Shown here piece by piece: positions 25,563-33,883 of a stretch of 64,000 nt of DNA; the first letter of the stretch is position 1, and every line of letters starts with the position of its first letter. The translations under genes and the position numbers were made by a program. This DNA comes from Paenibacillus tarimensis. Its GTDB lineage: Bacteria; Bacillota; Bacilli; Paenibacillales; Paenibacillaceae. The DNA is taken from NCBI RefSeq assembly GCF_021532315.1, contig NZ_JAKGAO010000013.1, positions 186,001 through 250,000 on the forward strand, written 5' to 3'. The notes beneath the pieces are model-generated. The model was not told the origin of the DNA. It searched no databases and worked only from the letters and a program-made list of their open reading frames with translations.

Positions 25563-26567
25563 CTATAATAAACCTGTGGCTGCTTCCGGTTGCACGCCGT
25601 ATCTTACACACCACTCCTGCATCAGCCGCTCCATCTCCAGCTTAAGCAGATGCTCCGTCCGGTCCGCCTCATCCAGCTTGGCAAGAATTTGTCCCTGCAG
25701 GGCGGACTGGCCGGTCATCGCCATTTTGACACATAGATATTGAACCGACGTGAACTGCTGCACCAGATCCCGGATCGTCTGCGCCCACTGCTCGTAATGC
25801 TCTTCAGGCAGCTCCAGATGATCGTGAAAATACATCAGCGCATAGTCGTAGCTGTACTTGCGGATGACGATTACCTTAAGATGCTTCACCGTTGCTGTCA
25901 GCGAAGCCGCCGAACCTCCCCGTTCCACCGAGGTCACGATCTCCCGAAGGCGGTCTATCAGCTCGTTCACATCCGGCTTGAACCCTGCGTCAAAATACGC
26001 TTTGATAAGTGCCCGCGAAGGCTCCTTGACAGTCTCCGCATCAATATACCAGCCGCCCGGGTCTGGATTGTTGATGAACGCTTCCATGACCTGGTTCCTT
26101 GGAACGCGGCCTTCCCAGCGAAAATCCGGATCGAGCATCACTAGCTGCTCCGAATCATCACCAGCCCGCTCCACAAATACATAATGCGGGAAAGGCTTCA
26201 GATTAAAACCCGTGTCCCGGTCCGGCAGATAAAACATGTCCAGATGCGGCATCACGAAACGGTAATCCGGCCGTTCGTCCAGCAGCTCGGATAGCCGGGC
26301 AGCACCTGCTTCCGGACCCTGCAGCGCATCATACCAATAGACCGGGCATAGTCCGAAGAGCTTCTCCACCCAGTGATGATAGAAGCCCAGACTGGCCGGA
26401 TCCGAATAATAGGTCAGATTGCCTTCCTCCGTCACATCAAAGGCCGAATCCCACACATTGAAGTAGAAGGGCCGGTAATCAACCCCGCTGCGGCGCTTGA
26501 TAATATCACAGTAACAGCTGACCAGGCAGTGCACGTTAATCCTGATATCCTTCCAGCCAAATTTCAT
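25563..26567 (-). CDS. asbE: petrobactin-type 3,4-dihydroxybenzoyl transferase
   Basis: 334 residues from ATG 26567 (AAGGAGG seven bases upstream; the frame opens at 26687). It starts with an NVHCLVSCYCDII motif having two Cys and a His, and continues YRPFYFNVWDSAFDV and FGLCPVYWYDA, consistent with AsbE, which in petrobactin synthesis moves 3,4-dihydroxybenzoate from the carrier AsbD onto a polyamine-citrate intermediate. The family is small, with no general domain name I know. The gene follows asbD by 10 bases. Here the acceptor amine would be diaminopropane rather than spermidine, if the upstream genes supply it. Confidence 0.86.
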   Translation of the reverse strand: MKFGWKDIRINVHCLVSCYCDIIKRRSGVDYRPFYFNVWDSAFDVTEEGNLTYYSDPASLGFYHHWVEKLFGLCPVYWYDALQGPEAGAARLSELLDERPDYRFVMPHLDMFYLPDRDTGFNLKPFPHYVFVERAGDDSEQLVMLDPDFRWEGRVPRNQVMEAFINNPDPGGWYIDAETVKEPSRALIKAYFDAGFKPDVNELIDRLREIVTSVERGGSAASLTATVKHLKVIVIRKYSYDYALMYFHDHLELPEEHYEQWAQTIRDLVQQFTSVQYLCVKMAMTGQSALQGQILAKLDEADRTEHLLKLEMERLMQEWCVRYGVQPEAATGLL

Positions 26568-26577
26568 TGCGGCCTCC

Positions 26578-26919
26578 TTAACGGACCCCCGGCCCAGGAG
26601 CAGGATCGGGTATGTTCGTGTTGTCCAGCTCTTGCATAAAATCAACCAGTGACCCCACCGTATCGAAGATACCCGGGTCCACTTCATTCTCCGGCACCTG
26701 CAGGCCTAGCTTTGTCTCAATAAGCACCAGCAACTGCAGCAGCATGACCGAATCCAGCCGCAAATCCTCGTTAAGCCGGAGCTCTTCACGCAGCGTACCC
26801 GCCAACGGGCCATGCTTGCTTCCGTCTGCTCCCGCTGTCTCCTCCAGACCGGCTCCCATCTCCTGCAGCATACCGGCTATCAGCTCCTGCAGCCTCTCCT
26901 TCAGCTGCTCCCGGTTCAT
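26578..26919 (-). CDS. asbD: aryl carrier protein for 3,4-dihydroxybenzoate
   Basis: 113 residues with an acyl-carrier-like fold. The phosphopantetheine attachment site is LRLDSVMLLQL, Ser57, in helix II position, followed by VLIETKLGLQVPENE. It is loaded by AsbC and unloaded by AsbE. It starts inside the stop of asbC (4-base overlap). There is an unusually long, Gly/Ser/Pro-rich tail (~100-113) and a polar insert (~28-40), so it is somewhat longer than a minimal carrier (~80-90 residues). A phosphopantetheinyl transferase is not in the window. Confidence 0.88.
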   Translation of the reverse strand: MNREQLKERLQELIAGMLQEMGAGLEETAGADGSKHGPLAGTLREELRLNEDLRLDSVMLLQLLVLIETKLGLQVPENEVDPGIFDTVGSLVDFMQELDNTNIPDPAPGPGVR

Positions 26920-28187
26920 AATGCCGCCTCCTTTGCCTCCAGTAACTTCCGGCTTACTTTGCCATTTCCGTTCTTCTCAATGCTGCTTACACATGCGACT
27001 GCGCCGGGCACCTGATAAGGCGCCAGCTGCTGCAGACACCATGCGCGAATCATGTCCGACGTTACAGCGGGATCGGCTACAACCTGCGCCTTCACCATCT
27101 CGCCCATGACCGGATGCCTGCCGCGGTAGACTACCGCTTCGCGCACGCCCTGCATCCGCAGGAGCGTATCCTCCACCTCGGACGGATACACCATCAAGCC
27201 TCCGATATTAATGACATCATCAGCGCGGCCCATCAGCATGATATGACCCTGTTCATTCCTGTATCCCACATCCCCGGTACGAATTATGCGGCCTCCAATA
27301 TCTGCGATGAGCTCGCCGGGAGAATCCGCCCGGGGACCGGCGGTCAGCTGTACATGCGGCAGCGGCTGACCAATATCGCCCGGCGCCAGCATCCCCCGGC
27401 TGATCGTCAGGCAGCCCGCCTCCGAGCAGCCGTACTGCTGCAGTACGGCATCCGAGCGCTGCGCGAGCTGTTCCCACAGCGGGGCAGGCAGCGGCGCTCC
27501 CGAAGTCATAAGCCGGTGAAACCGCTGCTCGCCTGCTGCAAGCGAAGCCAGCAGATGCAGCTGAATCGGTACGGCATAGATGAGATGCGCTGGTGTGTCC
27601 CGGATGATGCCAAGCGCAAGCTTCGGATTCGTATTCGGCACCACCGTTGGCTCGCTGCCTCTTGCCAGGGAAGCCAGTACGCCGCACAGCAGCCCATAAG
27701 AGTGGCTGACAGAAGCTAATACGACCGGCTTCCATGACGGGTCGGCCTGAAGCGCTTCGTTGTAGGCGGCAAGCTCTATGCCGATTTCTTCCCAGCTGCG
27801 GCCGATCAGCTTCGGCTCACCGGTCGTGCCGGAGCTGTATTGGAACAGCGACGGCTTGCCGCCGCACCCGCCATGGCTGCTCTCTGCGTACCCCTTAACG
27901 TCTTCGACAGACAGATAAGTCTCGGCTTCTTCGTATATCAATCCGCAGCACCCTGCCCTGCGGGCATGGGCCAGTGCCGTCTCCAGCGGCATACCGCCAT
28001 GCAGCAGCAGCGCGGAGCCATCCTTTTCCCGCAAATACATTACGAGGGCCACCAGCTCTGCCGGGTCCTTCACACAGAGGGCGAACCTCCTGCCCGCCGG
28101 ATTACCCAGCGCTTCATGACTGCGATAGCTGCTCCAGCGCCTTTCAAACGTCGGCTTTCCGATACGCTCCCGTCCTGCGGTTAGCAT
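26916..28187 (-). CDS. asbC: 3,4-dihydroxybenzoate-AMP ligase
   Basis: 423 residues from ATG 28187, preceded by GGAGGGGGA; it overlaps the upstream synthetase gene by 44 bases. Adenylation-domain landmarks: SLFQYSSGTTGEPKLIGRS (P-loop), QYGCSEAGCLT (A5-like), RTGDVGYRNEQGHIMLMGRADDVINIGG and the catalytic Lys near KNGNGKVSRK. AsbC activates 3,4-dihydroxybenzoate with ATP and loads it on AsbD. It is shorter than 2,3-dihydroxybenzoate ligases (~540), as AsbC is. Cytoplasmic. Confidence 0.9.
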   Translation of the reverse strand: MLTAGRERIGKPTFERRWSSYRSHEALGNPAGRRFALCVKDPAELVALVMYLREKDGSALLLHGGMPLETALAHARRAGCCGLIYEEAETYLSVEDVKGYAESSHGGCGGKPSLFQYSSGTTGEPKLIGRSWEEIGIELAAYNEALQADPSWKPVVLASVSHSYGLLCGVLASLARGSEPTVVPNTNPKLALGIIRDTPAHLIYAVPIQLHLLASLAAGEQRFHRLMTSGAPLPAPLWEQLAQRSDAVLQQYGCSEAGCLTISRGMLAPGDIGQPLPHVQLTAGPRADSPGELIADIGGRIIRTGDVGYRNEQGHIMLMGRADDVINIGGLMVYPSEVEDTLLRMQGVREAVVYRGRHPVMGEMVKAQVVADPAVTSDMIRAWCLQQLAPYQVPGAVACVSSIEKNGNGKVSRKLLEAKEAAL

Positions 28188-30051
28188 GAATCCCCCTCCT
28201 TTTCGCCGCTGTGTACAGCGGATTTGGCACTTCATGCATCAAACCATGCCCCTCCGGATACAGACGGCGCTTCGTCAGCTGCTCCACACGGGTCGTCTCC
28301 GCGAACAGATTCACCGCCTCAAAACGGTCCGCGTGTTCCGGGAACCGTTCCATATGCCGCAGCAGCGACCCGGCCGCAATATCCCAGAACCTGTCTTCTT
28401 CATAGCCCAACTGCTCAGCCAGGAGCAGGGCAAGCTCGCTAAGATTTATAAAGAATAACGCGCCAAGCGTCAAATAGCGGACCTGATCCATTCTGCCCGC
28501 CTCAAAGCCCGTATCCTCTGTGAACGGCGGACACAGTTCAGGATGCAGCAGCGCCGGGCGATAGAACAGCACATCCTCGTGAAAATCCTTCAAAGCCGCC
28601 CGTACCGGGCGTCCGTTACGGTGAATCAGCACCATGTTCTGGGCGTGGGCTTCCAGCGCAATCCCCTGTACCACCGCCAGGTGCACCACAGGCAGAACGC
28701 AGGCTTCCATCAGCTGCTCCAGCCACTGATCCGCCCCGTGTTCGGCAAGCCAGGAAGAGATATAGGGCCGGCCATCCGCCTCCAGCGCACAGAGCATTGT
28801 GAACGGCACCGCTGTCTCCCCCTCCTCCAGCTGGGCGGAGAGACTCTCCCGCCATATGCAGCCAAGCGCTCCTCTCTTCTGCCCTGCCAGGAGCCCTGCA
28901 GCTGCCTGATCCGGCGCGTACGATACACCCGCAAATTCACCAAGCAGAATAAGCCGCGCTTCCTCTGTCAGGTACCGGTCTTGTGCCGCCGCCCGTTTCA
29001 GCCAGCGGGTTACAACTGGCGCATTCTCGACGAACAGAGGAAGCAGCTGGCGGCTGCTCGATGTATTAATCAGGTTCAGCGACAGCTTCACGTAGGGCTT
29101 GCCGCGATTCATCCGGTTAGCCACTGTACGGATTGACTGCTGGGGAAGATAACAGTCCCCCGCTTCACCAAGGGGGATGATTCGCTTGCTGCGTATATCG
29201 GCCAGGAACAGCCGGCTGATATGCTCCCGCCACTGCCACGGATGGACAGGCAGCAACCCATAGGCAGCCGGGTCGCAGCCCTTCTCCATCAGTCTATGCC
29301 GGAACTGCTCCAGGACAGTCTCGCCAAGCTCTTGGCGCCACAGCTCCTCAAGGCTTCCTGCCTCGCTGTCGATTACCGCCACGGAATCCGTCAGCCGCAC
29401 CGCAGCCCACATCAGTGTGATGGAGGGCTGAAATTCCGGGCCGAAGGCGCGATTATCTGCGGGGTCGAATCCGATACGGGACTTGTAAGCTGGATGATAG
29501 GGATGGCCATCGTTCAATGCGCCGCTCTCCAACTCGTCATAATCGAGCGTTTGAAGCCGCAGCCCGCGTCTGATCCGCTCCTCGTAAGCAAGTGTGTCAT
29601 GCAGCAGCGTCTGCTCCAGCTCACCGGCGAATGCAGCAAGCTTTAATCTGTCCGCCTCTGTCTGGCCAAGCACCTCCTCCACGAAGGCAGCAGGAGAATC
29701 CGCCTCCTTCACGGATTGTTCTGTCCTTCTAAGGACAGGCGCATCACTCAGCCGCACACGCCCGAATGAGGAGGTTATCCTGCCCCTGCATTCATACACC
29801 ACCGGCTCAATCCCGGCTGTAAGGCCATGCAGCCGAAACAACATAATGCCGCTGTCATCCGGCTCCTCCTTGCCCGCCTGCACAATGCCTTCATACAGAA
29901 CGGATTCAATCAGCTGCCGGAATACCCGCCGCCTGACTGCGGTGTACCCGTCTGCTGCGGCTTCGACGGCCGGGCGGTTACAGCCGCCATATTCCAGGCC
30001 GGCTGCCTCCCCATCGTTTGCAGCAAGAGACAGGCTCCCACTTCCGCTCAT
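28144..30051 (-). CDS. rhbF: NIS siderophore synthetase, type C-like (RhbF/AsbB group)
   Basis: 635 residues of the IucA/IucC family. Signature segments: NDGHPYHPAYKSRIGFDP (ATP/citrate pocket), LLPVHPWQWREH, SIRTVANRMNRGKPYVKLSLNLINTSS, GIALEAHAQNMVLI and RAALKDFHEDV, with a C-terminal FhuF-like part. The HPAYKSRIGF form is typical of type C enzymes, which couple an amine to a citrate that already carries one arm. By position it equals RhbF of the rhizobactin 1021 operon and also AsbB of petrobactin. It starts in a 4-base overlap with the monooxygenase gene. Which amine arm it adds is a key open question. Confidence 0.88.
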   Translation of the reverse strand: MSGSGSLSLAANDGEAAGLEYGGCNRPAVEAAADGYTAVRRRVFRQLIESVLYEGIVQAGKEEPDDSGIMLFRLHGLTAGIEPVVYECRGRITSSFGRVRLSDAPVLRRTEQSVKEADSPAAFVEEVLGQTEADRLKLAAFAGELEQTLLHDTLAYEERIRRGLRLQTLDYDELESGALNDGHPYHPAYKSRIGFDPADNRAFGPEFQPSITLMWAAVRLTDSVAVIDSEAGSLEELWRQELGETVLEQFRHRLMEKGCDPAAYGLLPVHPWQWREHISRLFLADIRSKRIIPLGEAGDCYLPQQSIRTVANRMNRGKPYVKLSLNLINTSSSRQLLPLFVENAPVVTRWLKRAAAQDRYLTEEARLILLGEFAGVSYAPDQAAAGLLAGQKRGALGCIWRESLSAQLEEGETAVPFTMLCALEADGRPYISSWLAEHGADQWLEQLMEACVLPVVHLAVVQGIALEAHAQNMVLIHRNGRPVRAALKDFHEDVLFYRPALLHPELCPPFTEDTGFEAGRMDQVRYLTLGALFFINLSELALLLAEQLGYEEDRFWDIAAGSLLRHMERFPEHADRFEAVNLFAETTRVEQLTKRRLYPEGHGLMHEVPNPLYTAAKRRGIHANRRTGAYRKADV

Positions 30052-31529
30052 GCCTTCCCGCTCCCTTCGGGGTAAGCTCCAGCCGCTTCCGCCATGCCGT
30101 CTGAACCAGCAGCTCCTGCCGGTTCCGCGGCAGCAGCTGCTGTATGTTCTGCCGCCTGCAGCCCAAACTGCTGGAACACATTCCGCTTGCGCAGCGGGTA
30201 GACGGTCTGGCCTGTCAGCCCGTTGATAATCACACTGTTACGGTAGGCACCAAGCCCGAGATCCGGTGCACCGACACCATGTGTGTGGAGCTCGCCGTTT
30301 TGCACATAGATCCGGTTCGCCACCTCACGGTCCTTCCAGACCAGCCGGTAGTCCTCTGTTACTTCAAACCGCTCCTGTTCATCCCAGACCAGCAGGCTGC
30401 GCAGCGGCTCCAGACAGCTTGGAACAGCATGACGGTACCCGGTGGCCAGAATGACAATCTCACTGTCGTGGGTAAAGGATCTGCCCTGCTCGATATGACG
30501 GCAGGAGAGGCGGCACTGTGCCGCATCCTCGCCTGCAGCCAGCTGAATGCCTTCAACCTCGGTCAGGGCCAGCAGGCCGACATCCGGCTGATCCCCGCCC
30601 ACCCCGGCATCATACAGCTGGTCATAAATATCGGCGATTGTCTTCGCGGAGATCCCCTTATACAGCAGGTCCTGACCCGCACGCACCCGGTCCTTCACTG
30701 CTGCCGGCAGGTTATAGAAGTAGGACGTATAGTCCGGCGAGAAATGCTCAAGCCCCAGCTTCGAGTATTCCATCGGCAGGAAGCCCTTTGACCGTGTCAG
30801 CCAATCCAGCCGGTAACCGTAATTACGCTGCTCCTGCAGCAGATCCAGGAACACCTCTCCGGCACTCTGGCCCGAGCCGATGACCGTAATTTTGCGCGCG
30901 GCCAAGCAGCGCTCCCGGTACCCGAGGTAATCCGCAGCATGGAATACGCCCTCCGTAATGCCAAAGCCGCTCATCGGCCTTGGAACATGCGGCACACTGC
31001 CCACGCCGAGCACCAGGTCGCGGGCAAGAATACGGCGCGCCGCGCCGCTTGCCGTATCACGAATGACGGCCTCGAAGAGCTTCACGCCACCGCGCTCCAC
31101 GAGGCGCACATCTGCGACCTCGCTGCCGAACTGGCAGCAGGGCAGCTTGGATGCCGCCCATTGGCAGTAATGATTGTATTCTCTTCGCGGAATATGGAAC
31201 CGTTCAAGAAAATAAAAGTGATACAGCCTTCCATGCTCATGCAGATAATTCAAATAGCTGAGCGGGTGGGTAGGATCAGCCATTGTAACCAGGTCAGCGA
31301 AGAAAGGCACCTGCAGGGTCGTTCCTTCCAGCAGCATGCCGGAGTGCCAGTCAAACTGCGGCTTCCGCTCGCAGAACACCGCCTTTACAGCGGTCTTCTG
31401 CAGCAAGGCGGCAAGCCCGAGGTTGAATGGCCCGATCCCGATGCCCAGCAAATCATATGGCTCTCCATCCGCCATATCAGCCTGCTCGGAACGGAGAAGC
31501 TCCTGTTTATCCGGTTGCGGGTTGATCAT
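30048..31529 (-). CDS. rhbE: amine N-monooxygenase for hydroxamate formation (IucD/SidA family)
   Basis: 493 residues from ATG 31529 (AGGAG 12 bases upstream; a TTG at 31550 is in frame). FAD motif GIGIGPFNLGLAAL at 29-42, substrate region WHSGMLLEGTTLQVPFFADLVT, NADPH motif TVIGSGQSAGEVFLDLL and C-terminal ATGYR / GLGAYRNSVIIN. Enzymes of this group hydroxylate the terminal amine of lysine, ornithine or diaminopropane. In a rhizobactin-like context the substrate is 1,3-diaminopropane. It overlaps the acetyltransferase gene. The Ala/Gly-rich C-terminal tail (~470-493) has no counterpart I know. Confidence 0.9.
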   Translation of the reverse strand: MINPQPDKQELLRSEQADMADGEPYDLLGIGIGPFNLGLAALLQKTAVKAVFCERKPQFDWHSGMLLEGTTLQVPFFADLVTMADPTHPLSYLNYLHEHGRLYHFYFLERFHIPRREYNHYCQWAASKLPCCQFGSEVADVRLVERGGVKLFEAVIRDTASGAARRILARDLVLGVGSVPHVPRPMSGFGITEGVFHAADYLGYRERCLAARKITVIGSGQSAGEVFLDLLQEQRNYGYRLDWLTRSKGFLPMEYSKLGLEHFSPDYTSYFYNLPAAVKDRVRAGQDLLYKGISAKTIADIYDQLYDAGVGGDQPDVGLLALTEVEGIQLAAGEDAAQCRLSCRHIEQGRSFTHDSEIVILATGYRHAVPSCLEPLRSLLVWDEQERFEVTEDYRLVWKDREVANRIYVQNGELHTHGVGAPDLGLGAYRNSVIINGLTGQTVYPLRKRNVFQQFGLQAAEHTAAAAAEPAGAAGSDGMAEAAGAYPEGSGKA

Positions 31530-32094
31530 CAGCTGTCCAGCTCCTCTCAAAATCTTGACGGCTGCAGAACATCAGCGCCGCCGTCTTCTCGGGCAGCTCC
31601 ACCTCGCGATCGAAGCGGAAGCCGCAGCGCTTGAAGATATGAATCATCCTGCTGTTGCGGATATCAGGCTCGGCTACAATGGTGTCCGTAGCAGCATGGC
31701 GGAACTGGAAGCACACCATCGCCTGCAGCAGCGGAAGCGCGTAGCCTTTTCCCAGATAGTCAGGCGGTCCAATCAGCAGATGAACTCCCTGATCCTGCTC
31801 ACCTGCTTCGTAATACTGCCCGATCCTGTCCCCCGCAGCCCAATACGACTCAAAATAGCTCATCGGCACGTCATCGAGCATTCCGATATACAAGGTATGA
31901 TTGCGGTTGGCCAGGGAGGATATCAGGTACTCCCGGTATTGCTCCTCCGGAATATTAAGCCTCCAGTATGGAATGACATGCGGCTCATGCTGCCATTTCA
32001 ACAGCCGGTCAAAATCAAGCTCCAGCGACACCGGACGGAAGGCGATCGTCTTCCCGATCCCCGGATGCTTCAGCTGAAACACAGCTGCCGTCAT
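31507..32094 (-). CDS. rhbD: N-hydroxyamine acetyltransferase (IucB/RhbD type GNAT)
   Basis: 195 residues, the length of RhbD. GNAT siderophore-acetylase features: FRPVSLELDFDRLLKWQHEPHVIPYW at the front (two residues beyond the limit shown here are not needed to see the WxxEPHV motif), GVHLLIGPPDYLGKGYALPLL as the acetyl-CoA loop and EPDIRNSRMIHIFKRCGF. It acetylates the N-hydroxy-amine to give the hydroxamate. AAAGGAGG lies 10 bases before ATG 32094, so the gene truly begins 80 bases inside the upstream synthetase gene and ends 23 bases inside the monooxygenase gene. Confidence 0.9.
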   Translation of the reverse strand: MTAAVFQLKHPGIGKTIAFRPVSLELDFDRLLKWQHEPHVIPYWRLNIPEEQYREYLISSLANRNHTLYIGMLDDVPMSYFESYWAAGDRIGQYYEAGEQDQGVHLLIGPPDYLGKGYALPLLQAMVCFQFRHAATDTIVAEPDIRNSRMIHIFKRCGFRFDREVELPEKTAALMFCSRQDFERSWTADDQPATG

Positions 32095-33883
32095 ATAATC
32101 TGACCTCCTTTACGAGCGGATTATCGATTGGCACGTATACCGATTGCGTCTCCATAGCGCCTGCCAGCTCATCCATATCATGCAGCCTTGTCAGCAGATT
32201 GGCCTTGCAGGGAAGCACCGGCTCATGAAGCAGGCTGTCCAGCAAGCCTGAAGGCTCGCGGTCGAACGGCTTGAAGCGTTCGAGCGCGGTTCGCAGCTCG
32301 GCAAGCAGCAGCCGCTCATCAATCAGGCCGGCCGTACCGAAGCCGTTGATCAGCCCGAACAGATGATTATAGAACAAGTAATATCGGAGCCGCTCATCGG
32401 CCACCGCGTCATCACAGACGGTCTGGCTCTTCTCCCCGGCGCCCGGAAGCTCACGCTCCAGAAGATGGGCAGTTGAACGGCAGAAATAGTAGCCTTGGTT
32501 ATCCCGGTAGTAGAACCGGGCCGGGTACCCTTCCTCCAGTTGAACAACGCTGTTCTGCTGGTGCGCTTCAAGCGCAATTCCCCATGTCATATAGAGCCAG
32601 AGCATAGGACGCAGCGACACATTCATATAGCGGCGGAACCAGTCCAGGCTCACCTCAGCCGTTGTCCGGCCTTCGCGCTCCGCTATAGAGCGAATTAGCA
32701 CGCCAATCCTGCTGGCGCTGCCCGGAAGCGGGTCCTGACCGAGCCCTGCTATCAGTGTTACCCCTTGTGCTCTGCTGCCACGGAATGGATTGTCGCGCAG
32801 CACAAGCTCGAAGCCCGATTCCTCAAATCCCGGACGCTTCAACGTCAGATATGCCGGATCACCGATAATACGGAAGCGGGGAAAACGCTCCTTCAGCTCG
32901 CCAAGACCCGCCCGGAGCAGTCTGGACACCTCCACACCACGGTCCAGCTCCTTCGTCAGATTAACCCGCAGCGAATTCGTTACCTTAACCGGAATTGAGC
33001 CCTTGATCATATAATCCGCATCCGGATGATAGACGGTTCTTAACGAGGAGGTCGCCTGCCAGCCACTGCCCGCAGGTCCCAGGTTCTGCAGCACGCCTTC
33101 GGCAAGCCAAGCCTGCACATGCGGCTGCTTCAGCAGCCATGCGGCCTGCAGCGGATGCACCGGCAGCAGCGACCAGTCGTCATGGCCGCAGTAGGCGGCG
33201 ACGAAGGCCGGGTCCGCCTCGGGATCTCTGCGGTAATGCTCCTTCACCAGTTCTGTCGCTGTCTGCGGCAGCGCTGAATCCTCCTTCACGATCGAGGCAT
33301 GAGCCCTGAATAGATGCAGCTGGAAGCTCCCTTTCATCTCGGGCGAATATTCCATGCGGGCTGGTCCTTCAATTCCCTGGCGGCTCTTCGGCGTCGGGTG
33401 AATCAGGTGCCCAAACAACAGGGACTGCTCCGCCTGGATGAAATCAAACGCTTCTCCATAAAGCTCTTCCCTGTCCCCGCCTCGCGCTTCTATAAAAGCC
33501 GCCACGTTCTGGCAGCTCTGGATCGTGCGCAGCATCAGCTCCTCGCGGTGAACCGCTGCCGCTGATCCCCCCGGGGCCAGCTCTTTATAAAGTAGAGCCG
33601 CCAGTGTCATATAATCCGCTTCCACCCACGCATCGTCTGCCGTTCCCGACTGGCTGCCGCCTGCACGATAGCGGAAGCTGTGGAACAGATGTCTGCCTGT
33701 TGGCGACCGGTAACCGGCTGCCGCCCGCACTTCGATCTGCTGCCCCGGAAGCAGCAGCTGCAGCTCCTCTGAAGCCCCGTCTCTACCGGACTTCAGCCAC
33801 TCGCCTGCTCCCGTCTCCCTTATATAACAGTTCAGCAATCCTTGCATCGCCGCTTGTCCCGCGACCTGTACCGCATCCATCAT
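32015..33883 (-). CDS. rhbC: NIS siderophore synthetase, type A-like (RhbC/AsbA/IucA group)
   Basis: 622 residues of the IucA/IucC family. Diagnostic blocks: FGHLIHPTPKSRQGI, LLPVHPLQAAWLL, ATSSLRTVYHPDADYMIKGS, KVTNSLRVNLTKEL, GIALEAHQQNSVVQL and RDNQGYYF. The HPTPKSR form is that of type A/B enzymes, which attach the first amine to a carboxylate of free citrate. It corresponds to RhbC by position. GGAGA precedes the ATG pair at 33883/33880; the gene overlaps the decarboxylase gene by 4 bases. Different family members accept N-acetyl-N-hydroxy-diaminopropane (RhbC) or spermidine (AsbA), so specificity needs testing. Confidence 0.89.
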   Translation of the reverse strand: MMDAVQVAGQAAMQGLLNCYIRETGAGEWLKSGRDGASEELQLLLPGQQIEVRAAAGYRSPTGRHLFHSFRYRAGGSQSGTADDAWVEADYMTLAALLYKELAPGGSAAAVHREELMLRTIQSCQNVAAFIEARGGDREELYGEAFDFIQAEQSLLFGHLIHPTPKSRQGIEGPARMEYSPEMKGSFQLHLFRAHASIVKEDSALPQTATELVKEHYRRDPEADPAFVAAYCGHDDWSLLPVHPLQAAWLLKQPHVQAWLAEGVLQNLGPAGSGWQATSSLRTVYHPDADYMIKGSIPVKVTNSLRVNLTKELDRGVEVSRLLRAGLGELKERFPRFRIIGDPAYLTLKRPGFEESGFELVLRDNPFRGSRAQGVTLIAGLGQDPLPGSASRIGVLIRSIAEREGRTTAEVSLDWFRRYMNVSLRPMLWLYMTWGIALEAHQQNSVVQLEEGYPARFYYRDNQGYYFCRSTAHLLERELPGAGEKSQTVCDDAVADERLRYYLFYNHLFGLINGFGTAGLIDERLLLAELRTALERFKPFDREPSGLLDSLLHEPVLPCKANLLTRLHDMDELAGAMETQSVYVPIDNPLVKEVRLYDGSCVSAEASGDREDDRLPSGVAGA

